DNA from: Basidiobolus meristosporus CBS 931.73
Lineage: Eukaryota; Basidiobolomycota; Basidiobolomycetes; Basidiobolales; Basidiobolaceae
Assembly (NCBI GenBank): GCA_002104905.1
Contig: MCFE01000731.1
Location: 1-41,650, forward strand
Reading direction: 5' to 3'
DNA: 41,650 bases
In this document: positions 1 to 11,184 of the stretch, in pieces
How positions within the stretch are numbered: position 1 is the stretch's first letter
Layout of the letters: every line of letters starts with the position of its first letter
The notes under the pieces: model-generated
What the model saw: only the letters and a program-made list of their open reading frames with translations
Database searches by the model: none
Told to the model about the DNA's origin: nothing
Position numbers and translations under genes: made by a program

Positions 1-2990
1 TCATGGCTCAATGTGACACTATCCAACAGAACAAGTCTATTCACCTTTTTGCATTTTAGTTTTCCATAAGTTGCAGTTCAGATGTGCTTTCTTGAGTGGA
101 TCTTCAAAATGGCTGCAAAAGCGGTTTTAGCCAACTTTCCACACACTATTGAAAGAAATGTTCACCTCAACCCAGTCAGCATCTTGCATGGTCAGGTAGA
201 GAGGCAAAAGTCTAGCTCAATTGGTGTCAGGGTCTAGCTGGTGTGCAGCCAAGATGTGACTAAACTTGTGAAGAAACTCAGTGGAATTCTTGATCGCATT
301 GACTCCTTGAGCATAAAGAGGCAAGTATATTGGTACAATCACCAGGGCAGGTCTAGAGGGAGAGGTATATCTGGATGGCACAGAAGCATGAGTTGTTGGT
401 GGCTGATGCAGAGCAGGGCTTAGCAGATACTTAATGCTGTCAATTAAAATAGCAATATTTTATAGGGCTTCTCTGATTATTTGACTTTCATCCAGGTAAC
501 CAGATATAGCTTCAAGGAGTTCATCTCCACAATGATTGTTGGATCTTTTCTTGGCAAGCTTTGAGTACTCAAGCATCAAGGTGTTTCTTCCACACATGAT
601 GTTTTCAAGCTGCTCAGTAAGCTCTTGCTGATTCTTTTGAGCTTTTTCCTAAATGGAAAGATATGGATTGCTTGCTACTGAGGACATCTTGTAAGGAGGT
701 TGAATGTAATGGAAATCACCAAAGAAATGTTGTATCAATGAGAAAAGTGTAATAAAACTCTTCAGTGGTTTAATTGAATCTAGGTAAACTACCAAGTGCA
801 GAATCTTCAAATTGTCCAAAAGTGGCAGAAGTATTAGCAGGGAGGTTCTGGTCTCATATTGGTCTTGTACATAGCTGGGTTTGGCTATAAAGGCATGAGG
901 TTTATTTTCTGTGAAGGCTAGGTCTGGCATACATAGAGTCCTAGATATGCTGCGCTTGGGTAGAAACTTGAATGTAATTGTAGAGTTCTTGATTTTGCTG
1001 AGACACTATCTTAATTTTGTTGAGAAATACACTAGACTCAAAGTTTCAGTAAGCTCTATTTATACTTTTCTGACCAAGTTGAATTATTAGGCACCAAGAG
1101 ACTTGACCAATAATAATCAGTTTGGATGTTGATAGGCACATAAAATAAATGAGAATTGCATCATCAGTCAGCTGATATCTTGCAACTGTTAGGTGGTTGG
1201 ATAGATCTCAGATGACTAATCACTTGGGAAGGCTTGGCAGAATAGTTGAGGACATAACAACCACATAAAAGTTGATCAGGTGTGACAGCTAAAAATGAAT
1301 TCTGAGAAGTAACAAAACAAACCACAGAATGGGATTAGTTGTGTTTGAGTTAGGGAAAATTAGTTAGTGTACTAGATTTTCTAACAAGTAAAATGGTTAA
1401 GCTTTAAATGTTGATTTACAGCACTCATCTGCCTGAATGTCCTTACATACAAGCCATTCTTGATGCTTCTGGGTGTATGCTCTACAAGATTAGACTTCTT
1501 TATCTTAGAGCTAAATTACATCTCAGACTTCACCTTTGTGGCAACCCACTAATCAAAGCCTGGAAGAACACTTGCCACACAGCATCTGACTTCTGTTGGA
1601 GAATCATACCTGGAGACACAGATGTCAAGAAGTTTGCTTCTCATATTCTGCAGTCAGAAAAGCTCTAGTTGGCCTACACAAAGTACTTGGCAGCCCTCTG
1701 ACAGCAATATTGCATGCAGCTTGCTCTCTTTATGATGAGTATAATTCTATTTCATGTCCCCTTATTGATGTTGTTGACAGATTGTTTTAGCCCCTCATGC
1801 TACCCCCTTTATGCAGAGTAGTGTTTTGAACACTAAAGAGCTATTATGTCACTTTATTTACTTACCTACTAGCTCCCCTCAGCTACACACTTTTGTATGT
1901 GAGTTACAACAGGAGTGCTGCCTTCTTTGCTTCAACTTGAATCAAGATTTTACATGTTGCTCACTGTTTCCCCCCTCTACTTGACTTTTCAACTTTTATT
2001 TTACACTTATCATCCAGTGAGCTTCACCACCTGGATAAGTTCCTCAATCAGTGGATCAGATACTGGATTCTTTAGCTCCTACCATCTACCTCTATCCATT
2101 CAACTAATGGAATCTTTGATTTCTATCCACTCCAAATCCAAATGGTTTACCTATGAGCTTTATTTCTTGTTAAGCTTCAGAAATTACATGCCCCCTTCAT
2201 AAAACAATGGATCAAGTCAAGATCCTCTCTGGAGTCTTGCTGCTCCCTCACCTCATGATTACTACAGTGATAATAGTGTCTGCCTTGAAGCTTCAAAAAG
2301 CTGAGAAATCTAGGCTATTAGCACAAGACCATCTGAGATCAATGTGGCAGAGGAACTTACAAGTCCACACCCCATTTCTACTATGCCTGATGTTATGGTT
2401 GGTGCCAGTCTTAGATAGTATTGATCAGAAACACTAACAGTTTGTATTACCCCCAAGCACTTGATTTTCATATTTACAACTGAAGAACTTTATTTTATTG
2501 AGACCACCATTAAACAAGAATAAAAACATAACTATTTTACATATTATAGAGGTTCTGTACCTCTTGATTGGCTTCTTGATTTATATGAGAGCTTAGAGTT
2601 GGAAGCAGAAATTGTACCCTTTGGGACCATCAAGAATGAAAGTAAGACAGTTTAAAGGGACCTCAAAGAGTAAGGGAGCTATATGGGGACTTTATTCCAA
2701 AAAATCCCTGCTTTTTTACCCTCTAGGAGACTGCATTCACCAGAACACCTGCTCTTCTAACCTTTTCTAGCACTTAGTACAACACCTACACCCAAACCTT
2801 CATTATTGCTCTCCATTCAGGGAAAGCTAACATTATATGCCTAGGTTTCAGTCAAATAATCTTGTAGTAAGAAATTCAAGTTGGCTGATATGTTTGGCAA
2901 TACGCAGCTCAAAGCCAGGGTATCAACTGTTACAAAACATTGTAATTGAGGCAAATAACATCTCCATCAAGTATTCATAAATGCTTATCC
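1..2990. other. Repeat-derived, CpG-poor tract without an intact gene
   Basis: No reading frame here has the marks shared by the real genes of the window (TATA box, signal peptide or known domain, AATAAA after the stop). Frames of 60-95 codons occur on both strands but break quickly, for example the plus frames at 1408-1668, 1915-2202 and 2207-2437 and the minus frame at 649-930. CpG is rare. One 260-bp segment is repeated in inverted orientation near 21.1 kb. I infer an old transposon relic of unknown class; I see no reverse transcriptase or DDE motif I could name. Confidence 0.5.
1155..1414 (+). repeat. Dispersed repeat, copy 1
   Basis: This stretch aligns, with many substitutions but no large gaps, to the reverse complement of 21145-21405. 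Landmarks shared by both copies are GCATCATCA, a GGAAGGCTTGGCAGA stretch, and GTGTGACAGCTAAAAAT. Homology stops at both edges, so this is a dispersed element fragment rather than a segmental duplication of the gene array. Both copies sit in CpG-poor DNA. Confidence 0.7.
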
Positions 2991-3008
2991 GTACATGCAA
3001 TATTTTAT

Positions 3009-3326
3009 TCAGAAATCAAACGCAAGGGCACTTAAGAGACCTTGCAGCTTTAGGGAATCTGCTATATCCAGCTTTATCAACAATGTAGGAGTTACCGCCG
3101 CGGAGTAAATAGTACACTTGTGAGATCCAGCCGAATATCCCGAAATGAATGGGCCGCCGGTCAAGTTGATACAGGCGTCACCACTGCTGACGTTGATACA
3201 CTTGGCTTTACCTGCTGCCTTGCAAACATACATGCTACTGCCACTTTTCCAGGGAGGACACCATGCGCTGCACTGAGTGGCGACGGTGAGCATTGCGATA
3301 CTGAAAAGAATAATGCCAAACTTCAT
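3009..3326 (-). CDS. Small secreted cysteine-rich protein, function unknown
   Basis: The 105-residue product begins with a typical signal peptide (residues 1-21, hydrophobic core ILFSIAMLTVA, likely cut after QCSA). The mature part carries Cys at 23, 35, 43, 52 and 71, plus Cys19 just before the likely cleavage site. I chose the ATG at 3326 because a TATATAAA box lies 56 nt upstream and the signal peptide starts there; the longer frame would run through the TATA box. AATAAA overlaps the stop codon, so the 3' UTR must be very short. A GT...AG pair of only 37 nt near the 3' end would give a shorter tail, but it is small for an intron. No family recognised; most likely an extracellular protein. 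Confidence 0.6.
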   Translation of the reverse strand: MKFGIILFSIAMLTVATQCSAWCPPWKSGSSMYVCKAAGKAKCINVSSGDACINLTGGPFISGYSAGSHKCTIYSAAVTPTLLIKLDIADSLKLQGLLSALAFDF

Positions 3327-3374
3327 TGTAAGTATTTCGTGAAGAACTTGCAAACACCTATCCTTTTGTTGGTG

Positions 3375-3382
3375 TTTATATA
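3375..3382 (-). promoter_or_regulatory. TATA box of the secreted Cys-rich gene
   Basis: TATATAAA on the minus strand, first T 56 nt upstream of the ATG at 3326. Confidence 0.6.
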
Positions 3383-3479
3383 GCTCGCTTGTGTGGGTCT
3401 CATCGCGTGGAAGCTGTTGGAGGAGGATGTTTGTCAATAAATGATGTATTAATAGAAGCTTAGACAAACAAGATGATCT

Positions 3480-4955
3480 TGCTGAATATGGTACGATCTA
3501 GGTGCATAACTGTACTACTACCCAACTTTGTAATGACTTTTGTTGGACATGAATCCTGTCCCCACCCTTACTCCCTTGCGTAACCAATGCAGAGGATATA
3601 GCAAGGTGGACTGTTGGGTGCCAGTAACTCATGTGAAGGGTTTTCTGTCTTACTGAGATCATGAGATTCAGTAGTCATATGAGATCATCCACCTAATGAA
3701 AACACCGCAAGCTAGGTCGTACTCAAGGGTTGTGGGCAAATATCCTCGACTTGCTCGCGTACAAAATCGGTAATGACCATACTTTTACAGAGTCAGGAAG
3801 CATGATACCCTCAAAGCGCTGACTGTGAATCTTTGCTAGACTCTGGAGAGTATGAGTTAATAGACTTCCACCTCGAGGGTAAAGCCACGTTTAACATGAG
3901 TTCTGACTGGCTTCTTAGGGGCCTTGATTGCTGAGGCCTTGTACTGTGGTTATATAGCTTTTGAACACAGCAGTGAGTAGGGCTCGTCAAGTTGTGGTTG
4001 AGTAAACCCTGTCAAGTTGTAATTGAGTAGACCTCGTCAAGTTGTTGCTCGGTTTTTAGGATGAGAAAATTTGAAGATACCTCGCCAGTGAAGCGGAAAT
4101 CCACACCAATATAAAAGTTATGATGCGCGAATGCGACCATCAGAAGCAGTCCTGTGGGCATTCTAGCTACTCTTCAACAAATACTGGAGTGCTGGAGGCG
4201 GTGTTGTGCTTGATCCAGTGATGGAATTGCTGGGGTTCTCCGAGGACAGCTTTTTCACATGCTTAGTGAGCCAATACATACAAATATAGTACTACCACAG
4301 TTCTAGGAGAACAACAGAGTTGCACGGCTTTAGGATAATACAGCATGACTAAAGTATAAATCAACGAAGAAGGAACTTGCAATAAACAAGCCCTTTTTGA
4401 ATGTTGGACGGATCAGAATATAACAGTTTGTTACGATTTGCATTATAGCTGGTTGTTTCCGATCACTTGAGCACTTCAAATTGCACACCGCCGATCAATC
4501 ACTCTCAATGATAACCCAATTTATTTTGTATATCTCAGGCACTACTTTTGAAAGCTTACCCTATATTATCGGAACACCTCCTTCTGAAACTTTATCCATA
4601 TAAACCCTTTGAAAGATCGTTAATAAAGCATCAACTTGGGTAGTTTATCAACTCTCCGACTATCCATCTGAATAAGCCATCTGCTTCCTCTCTGTCTAGC
4701 CTCAAAACCATAACATGCTACACAAACGGTTTATATTCTACTTTCCCGTGGCTAGAGGCATATGACAAGTCAAAGTTCTTAATTAGCTAGAGCCAAGGAG
4801 GAGGTCAAAGTAATCGCTATTTATGCCATTTGTCAGCATGCGTTCTGAGCAACTCGCATTGACCATAAATGGATTGATAACTTGATTGCCAAATTGGGTG
4901 ATTAAGTGGAAATTAACCAGAAACTTCCAAACATTTGTCATCCAACTGCAAAAAC
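3480..4955. other. Intergenic, no gene seen
   Basis: About 1.5 kb between the two genes holds no convincing frame, RNA gene or transposon motif. CpG is present at an ordinary level, unlike the transposon tracts. The only structure I see is a short tandem repeat at 3975-4049. Confidence 0.5.
3975..4049 (+). repeat. 25-bp tandem repeat, three units
   Basis: Three consecutive 25-bp units start at 3975, 4000 and 4025. Each begins GAGTA and contains GTCAAGTTGT, with substitutions between units. It lies in non-coding DNA. Confidence 0.8.
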
Positions 4956-4959
4956 CCAT

Positions 4960-4965
4960 TATAAA
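4960..4965 (+). promoter_or_regulatory. TATA box of the DJ-1/PfpI gene
   Basis: TATAAA 50 nt upstream of the ATG at 5010. Confidence 0.65.
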
Positions 4966-5009
4966 ATGCGATACGATAAGTTCAGGTTGGTATTCAGTAC
5001 AATACAACA

Positions 5010-5738
5010 ATGCCAGCCAATCTTCCACGCAGAGCACTACTAGCCATCACCAGCTATAACGAGCCTTTCTACGCCAATGGTAGTAAGACTGGACTCTTTT
5101 ATACGGAAGCGTTGCACCCGTTCGAAGCACTTGTCGAGGCCGGGTTCGAGGTTGACTTCGCCTCCGAGACTGGCACTTACGGAGTGGATGAGCACTCCTT
5201 GTCGAAAGACTTTCTCTCCGAGGATGATCAAAAGGTGCTGAACGACCCAGAGCATCCATTCAATGTCAAACTGAACTCACAGCTTCACAAGGCGTCGGAC
5301 CTCAACCCTGCTGATTATGGTCTATTCTTTGCTTCTGCCGGGCACGCGACCTTGTGGGATTACCCTACGGCTCGTGGCCTGCAGCATATTGCCGAGGACA
5401 TATACAAGCGTGGAGGTGTTGTTTCAGCTGTGTGTCATGGGCCAGCCATTCTCCCTGCAATCGTTGACAGCACCACAGGCAAATCCATCATCGCTGGCAA
5501 GAAGGTCACCGGGTTCACCACGGAGGGTGAGGTGATGCTCAGCCTGCTTGATATTATTAAATCAGCCAATGTGGCTACAATCGAAGAAGGAGCGGCCGCT
5601 GTTGGAGCCGAGTATGTGGCACCCCCCACTCCGTTTGCCGATTTTACACAAACTGACGGCCGAGTTGTCACTGGAGCTAACCCAGCAAGCGCACGATCCA
5701 CCGCTGAGGATGCCATCAAGGTGTTCTCGAGCCTCTAA
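5010..5738 (+). CDS. DJ-1/PfpI family protein, Hsp31-like (probable glutathione-independent glyoxalase)
   Basis: The 242-residue protein has the class I glutamine-amidotransferase-like fold signature of the DJ-1/PfpI superfamily. The nucleophile elbow AVCHGPA places Cys142 next to His143; Glu33 in the YTEALHP motif fits the acidic partner of the catalytic Cys, and SAGHATLWD (109-117) matches the Hsp31 subgroup. Fungal Hsp31-type enzymes convert methylglyoxal to D-lactate without glutathione and protect cells from carbonyl stress, acting mainly in the cytosol; the activity here is inferred from the family. Length is normal and there is no signal peptide or intron. A TATA box precedes it and AATAAA follows at 5775-5780. 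It is richer in GC and CpG than its surroundings and is the only clearly housekeeping-type protein gene in the window. Confidence 0.95.
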   Translation: MPANLPRRALLAITSYNEPFYANGSKTGLFYTEALHPFEALVEAGFEVDFASETGTYGVDEHSLSKDFLSEDDQKVLNDPEHPFNVKLNSQLHKASDLNPADYGLFFASAGHATLWDYPTARGLQHIAEDIYKRGGVVSAVCHGPAILPAIVDSTTGKSIIAGKKVTGFTTEGEVMLSLLDIIKSANVATIEEGAAAVGAEYVAPPTPFADFTQTDGRVVTGANPASARSTAEDAIKVFSSL

Positions 5739-5780
5739 AGGGCAACATCTGTGTATAGAAGTAGATAGACATTCAATAAA

Positions 5781-7090
5781 TTCCTTAATTAACTCTCAAT
5801 ACTGTATACATTGGTACTTCATGTTTAAAGATTTCTTGCATCTGGTGATGATAAATCTATTGGATGCTATAGAGTACCAGAAAAAATCCTCTGGCTTCTT
5901 GTTGCAGCGTTGTACTTTTGTATTTTCTACAATGCAGAGAGGACTAACAGAAATGACATGTGTATTCGGAGAGCTGAGAAACTGTGAAAGTCAAAGACTT
6001 TTCCCAGTCTTTCTAAAGGATTTTATAGAGATGACTCTAGCAAAGGAGCCACAAGACATCATCAATGCTATCATTATGATTGATTAGTTAGCAGTATTTG
6101 GAGTCAATGGGTATGACCAGTTGTGGTGTAAAGCACAACACACACTCACACTTGTAGCGTTCTTTTATCTTAAGGAGCCTGTTTGTCAGACTTTTTATAC
6201 CAGTATGTAGTTTGCCAACTATAGTTCTCTGAATTTCACTACTTGGAAAGTGCCACTGTTGATCATTTTATCTTGCCTGACCTGTCTACTGGCCGAAGCA
6301 TATTGAAATATATTTTTCTTGCTTACTATTTCTACAATAGATAAGACCATTAGGATTACTCTTGACCACATCCGCGCACTTGCTCCCACGCCAATTGTGC
6401 AAGAGAACAACACCGCAGAGATGAAGAATCCATATGATGGCTTTCCTGTTTGTAATCCCGCATGGTTCTCTAGGGAGGTGGCATCTGGACAAGTCCCTTC
6501 AGCCAAAAGGCCATTGAGGATAGCAACATAGCCAATGGTGCTTATCACATATCCAAAGTTTGGGCAGTGTGCAAACATTGAGAATAACGGAAGCCATCTA
6601 TTGCTTTTATGGCATGATTTCACATGGCCCTGGCTCTCAATATAACACAATCATCCCTGCTGTCTCCGCTCTGATTGATACCGCCATTGCCAATACCTTC
6701 AAAATCACAGCTTCCAGCCCCGTTTCCGTTATGGCCACCATTGCTAACCCCTCCGCTCCCACTATCACTACCGCCACTACTGTTACCAGTATCAAAAGCA
6801 CCACTACCACAACTACCATTCCTATTATCACCACTGCTACCGCTATTTCCATTGCCAGCGCCGCCACCTCATAGTTTCAGCCATCAAGGCCTTTTCCTCC
6901 GCATTATTTAAGCAGGCACTGTAACATCGCTACGTACAATTGACCAATGGATGACTGAAACTAATTTTATGCAATATATGATATCTGTTGCTTGACTAGC
7001 ATGAAGTTAATGTCACAAATAAATAAATGGTAATTTGAATGGCGTAGAGAAAGCAATGGAAGTACGGCAACTTTCGGAGGGGTTCCGCCA
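5781..7090. other. Intergenic with short uncertain frames
   Basis: After the DJ-1 polyadenylation signal I see no recognisable gene. A plus frame from an ATG at 5821 to 6087 (88 codons) has no signal peptide, TATA box or family match. On the minus strand, frames between 6219 and 6650 contain Cys-rich stretches that change frame repeatedly, and a Gly/Asn/Ser-rich open stretch follows upstream (listed separately). Together they could be the remains or separate exons of one minus-strand gene, but I cannot assemble it. Confidence 0.4.
6620..6868 (-). other. Gly/Asn/Ser-rich open frame, possible exon or pseudogene piece
   Basis: Reading the minus strand from 6868 gives 82 codons without a stop, very rich in Gly, Ser and Asn, for example GGGAGNGNSGSSGDNRNGSC near the start. 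Such composition is typical of flexible linkers in secreted fungal proteins. The frame has a stop just upstream and no suitable ATG, so it would need splicing to be expressed. The other frames of this low-complexity DNA are Thr/Ala/Ile-rich (plus) or Val/Ala-rich (minus) and look less natural. It may instead be only a degenerate trinucleotide repeat. Confidence 0.25.
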
Positions 7091-7097
7091 TCTAGTC

Positions 7098-7275
7098 ACG
7101 CAGCTTTCCTTCCTCTTGCTTGTTGCGGCAATCACATCTTTGTCAACCTCAGGTATCTCACAACAACAACCTATGTGCTGAGCAGTTGGGAGCTTGTTAT
7201 CAGGAGGCACTGGCTTCCAACAACAAGGACCAATCCTTGACTGGCAATGAAGGTGACTTAGATATGAGTGATTGA
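7098..7275 (+). pseudogene. Family B secreted-protein remnant (5' part)
   Basis: The DNA matches the start of the intact family B gene at 18432: signal-peptide codons (QLSFLLLVAAI), the region of the two cysteines (CEQLGACYQ can be followed across frames) and the acidic stretch ending near MSD. The start codon is ACG instead of ATG, frameshifts interrupt the frame, and the 35-residue module and basic tail are missing. Copy beginnings are usually better kept than this, so it is an old loss. It lies at the edge of the CpG-free tract. Confidence 0.75.
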
Positions 7276-9202
7276 ATTCTAATAAATAAAGTTGCAAAGA
7301 ATTGACATTTTTAAAGGCTCCTTTTCCAGTGAGGCCAATGCATTATTGAACCTTAAGTAGTTTGACAAAGCATAGGTCATCAATTAGACCCTTTATCTAC
7401 CCATCATGAATGTAAGAGATTTGCCTGGTGGTTATACTCTGACTTGCCAGCCTCATGTGCTTCAAAGTTGTTGAGAACCATTGTTGATTATTACATAGAA
7501 CTATGCACCTCAAGATGGCTTCATGTTACTGTGTGCTATTAGCCAGCTTTTGCTTCCTTAATAAGTGAGTAAACAACTGAGTTCCATACCAATCACACAC
7601 AAGTATGAAGGCAGCAAGTGCAGCTAAGATATAAACATTGTGAATGCACATTTAAATCTACCACTACATGCATATACAGAGAGCTTAGAATGCAGGATTT
7701 CCAGCAGTTCTCATCTAGCCTATGCTCCCATATATAGCACTTCTAGGCCACATCAAGGAGTTAGCTTGTAATTCCCAAGTTCATACTGGTGTATATGTTT
7801 TGCTTCAAATATTGTTTTTATTTACCAAAGTGTTATTGTGTAGCTATAGTGGCATAGTAGCTTTCCTCTGCACTGAATACTTGCATTGTAGATTGAAACT
7901 ATTGGTTCATGACCAAGCAATACAGTTCTACTATTGTTGGTATATATTGGTGACTATATATAGTTTGATCAATATGGTATTATTTATGCTATACATAAAT
8001 CACTTTTAGTCAGCATACACACATATTTTGAAGAGCATTACCAACATGCACTGGAGCTAAAGCATCTCACTCATTGCAATGTTGTATAAAATCAAGGAGT
8101 GCTCAACATCCTGAAGGAGCCCAACACTCAATACAATATGCCTAATTCACCAGTTTGCATGAGTATCCATACCTTGTGCACCATCAAGATTCTCAAGGAT
8201 ACATTGAATTCACCCTAATATATATGAGCTAGTCTTTATGAGTAATGATGAAAGGCTGCTATGTATTGGTAATATCCATGGTAAGTGTTGAAGGAATTTC
8301 TAAAATTGTAGACAAAGGTAGCTAAACTTTATGTGAGCAATTTTGACACATGCTATCAGTTTGTTGCAGGATTCTTGGAGATATTGGAGTTTACTGAGTG
8401 AGTAAGTAGATTATTTAGCATTCACTCAATGATATGTTGTAAGTAAAAGTAGTATTTGTACTTTTGGACACTTTTTGCAAGACAAGCATGTAAAATATGC
8501 TGAGGAATGTTCCAAGAGTATGTGTGCAAAGTTTGGGGCTGTATTGGCTACTTGGTGATATTTCATTTCCTAAGTGCCTGTACTTTTAGGTGGAGCTATT
8601 TCAAGTGAATGCCAACAAGAAGCTTGGTTGGAGCTCTCTTAGACCTGTAGGCTATAATCTAAGTGATCAAGTTAGGTGGATGTTTAGGTGTAATTACAAA
8701 ATTTAACATGTAATGTATTTGATGTGTGCAATAGTTTTGTGTGCCTGAATATCTAGTTCATTATCTTGGGCATACATTAGAAGACACAATGTAATATGCA
8801 TGGAGCTCTGGGCCCAGTATACTTTGTCAGGAGTGTAACCCCAGCTTCAGTGATCCAACCAAAAAGCACCTGTATAGTACACCCAGCCCTCCATTTGGTT
8901 TTTGATATTACCATATCCTATTCTCTTCTACTGCCTTTGGTTCAGTCCAATCTTGACTATATAAGCTCCCAAGCTTCTGGTCTAGCAAATATCTGGTTGA
9001 GGCAGAGAGATGATGGTGAAGAAAATGCTGTGTACCTGAATCATAAGCATTATCACTGTCAAAACTTAATTATTCATATATAGTTAGAACTGATTAACAG
9101 AGTCAAAAAATCTTTTAATAGGTTCATTGCCTCATCATGGTAATGGTAAATGCCAAATATTGACCTCTAGGTGCTCACTCAACTCAAGTGACCCCAGTGA
9201 AG
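7128..9202. other. CpG-free transposon-like tract
   Basis: Reading the sequence by eye I find no CpG dinucleotide over about 2 kb, although CpG occurs on both sides. No intact gene is present; frames at 7722-8009 and 8796-9083 lack any support. A complete but diverged solo LTR lies inside (8362-8708). I infer heavily methylated, decayed repeat DNA. Confidence 0.7.
8362..8708 (-). mobile_element. Diverged solo LTR of the copia family at 36695
   Basis: The reverse complement aligns end to end with the 348-bp LTR of the copia element at 36695-41110: similar length (347 bp), shared blocks such as GTGCAAAGTTTGGGGCTGT, and matching TG...CA type ends. No internal coding region flanks it, so it is a solo LTR left by recombination between two LTRs. 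I see no target-site duplication, which agrees with its age. Confidence 0.8.
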
Positions 9203-9215
9203 CGGTACTAATGCA

Positions 9216-9452
9216 GTGCCCTTGCCTCCCCAAGACAGTCTTAAATGCAATCCTGAACAAGGAGTGAAGGAACACACTGCTGGCCTTTACATCAACAAAT
9301 TGGCCAAGATTGACTTCATTACCCTGACTTTCAATGCCGCCAACCAAGGCAAGAATGAAGGTCTCAACCACAGAGTGAAGGACTTAAATCTAGCTATCTT
9401 GGATGAGGCTGATACCTCTGCATCAGGAGGATATGCTACATTTGCCGTATAA
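9216..9452 (+). pseudogene. Truncated alpha/beta-hydrolase pseudogene
   Basis: The 78-codon frame contains GVKEHTAGLYINKLAK, FITLTFNAANQGKNEG and, near its end, SASGGYATFAV. These match consecutive blocks of a family of alpha/beta-hydrolases common in bacteria and fungi: the GVKEQTAG block, the TFDAA.QGES.G block, and the nucleophile elbow around the catalytic Ser (GICASGGYA). The segment that should separate the last two blocks is mostly missing, and both N- and C-terminal thirds of the roughly 300-residue family length are absent. The downstream frame at 9403-9657 does not continue the fold. It is a dead fragment, with no relation to the secreted-protein array visible. Confidence 0.7.
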
Positions 9453-9659
9453 ACTTATTTTATGGGGAGAAGCTATGCATGGCAGTCATTTATTCAATGA
9501 CTTGGAGTGTGGCGCCTTCCTGCTTAGTGATGGAACATGGGTACCAATGGGCTCGCATATCAAACCTTCATTCAGGCAAGCTACACTGATAAATCAATTG
9601 TGGGAATCCAGGTTTTCGAGTGTATTGGCACAGTCAATGCCGAACACATATAACTAATC

Positions 9660-10533
9660 TAAAGTGCGTATATTACAACAAGAAAGTCCAAGATAGCCTC
9701 AACTAATCCATGTATATTGTCGACTCTTGACAAACAACCAATAAATTTATTCAAACCAGTACTATAAGCCAACCGGGTTAAATCAATCTATCTTGCATAA
9801 TGCTATGAACGAAGCCTAATTGAATGGGATTGAGAAGGTTTAATAAATCGGGAAAGCTCCGCGTAGATGCGTAGAAGATTGTATATCAACGACTGAACCA
9901 GCTTTACGACCAATCAAAGGATTATTGCAATTATGGGTGCAAACAAGAACCATCCTCAAAAAAGCAAAGCAATATCCGCTAGTTGTTAGGAGTGACCATT
10001 CAAGAAACACTTAACGACAAAATGCTTTTCATAAATATCCTCTTAGCTGGATCGCTTTGAGCAGACAGCAAAAAGCTCAAACCTCGTCTGTGGGATTACT
10101 AAGCAAAAAGGCGGCAAGGATATGTAACAAAGGCTACTGCTGGAGAAGGGTAAGTTGCCATGGAGTTTTCTGTACAGAAACAGTAACTTACAAGGTATTC
10201 AGTGCCATGGAGGAGTAGCGATTATCTCGTTTGGCATTGGATATGTAGCAAAGTGCACCAGAGTGGTGTTACATCAACAATATCCAAAGGTTTAGTAAGT
10301 TTGCATTCTTACTGACGCTAAAGTCTTTTTGCAGTGGCTCCGAATATCATACTGCTAGCTTTATACTATAAAGCACTTGGTTGAAATTAAATGCTGATTA
10401 CTATTTCGTGTATGCACTGTCTCACATTTTTTGAGAAGTAGCAAACGGCGAGGCACCCAGGTTAAATCAATCTAGCTCGCATAAAGCTAATTGTGTGGGA
10501 TCGAGAGAGTCCGCATGACTTCACCAATCAGTC
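9660..10533 (+). repeat. Duplicated family B upstream region, two damaged promoter copies
   Basis: This stretch is homologous to 17660-18431, the upstream region of the intact family B gene. The promoter block (GTTAAATCAATCTA...GGGAT.GAG) occurs twice: near 9776-9850, where no gene follows, and at 10460-10512, where the TATAAA segment present at 18391 has been deleted. The region in between has no gene I can support. Confidence 0.65.
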
Positions 10534-10985
10534 ATGCAGCCTTCCTTCCTGTTGCTAGTTTCCGCCATCGCTTCACTGCAAGCAATCTCCGCTACCCCAC
10601 TTGGTGGCTCCCAGGTAGCCTCAACCAATGAGCCATGCGTCGAACAACTGGGTGCTTGTTATCAGGACACTTAGGCCCCTAGTCAAGAACACCAGCCGTC
10701 AACTGAGGAGGTGGATGATTCGGAGATGAGTGGGCCAATGCAAACGAGCCAGACTTCGGGTTGCAAGGGTTTGACATTTCAAATTTACAACCATGCCTTA
10801 CTGGACAACATCAATGGCCATTCTGCCAGTAAAGCCAATGCCTTGTCCAACTCAAATCAGTTCGATCAGGCGCAAGTCATTGATCAAACCCTCTACAAAT
10901 TATCATCACTCAGCCAGCAGTAGAGGTGGGTACAAGAAGTATTTTAGCTCTGCTCGTCGCCACTTCAAAGATACTCCAGAAAATC
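10534..10985 (+). pseudogene. Family B secreted-protein pseudogene
   Basis: From the ATG at 10534 the frame follows the intact copy at 18432 through the signal peptide and the two Cys, then hits TAG where the intact gene has TCG. The frame is open again afterwards, includes the module ALLDNINGHSASKANALSN and VIDQTL, and then shifts because the segment coding for the Gln-rich stretch is deleted. The basic tail is still recognisable out of frame near 10930-10975. The promoter has lost its TATA box. One nonsense change, at least two deletions and a dead promoter make it a clear pseudogene. Confidence 0.85.
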
Positions 10986-11184
10986 ATCGTGAGTTCCACA
11001 AAATAATGGAAGAAAATTGAAAAAATAACGAGTGAAGGGAATGCAAAATACCGATGGTACTCAAAAAGTATAATAATTGTGTGAGTAATGACCTGATTAA
11101 TCCATGAAATATATAATAGCAATTTTCCCAGCTAACCCATATTGTATGCTATACAACAGCCTACAAATACGTTATTCGCTCCAC

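Noticed and set aside
3975-4049. CRISPR-like array
   Set aside because: Three adjacent units without spacers in a eukaryotic context; a simple tandem repeat.
5548-6087. Plus frame overlapping the end of the DJ-1 gene
   Set aside because: The overlapping half is a shadow of the DJ-1 frame, and the remaining 88 codons from 5821 have no TATA box, signal or family match.
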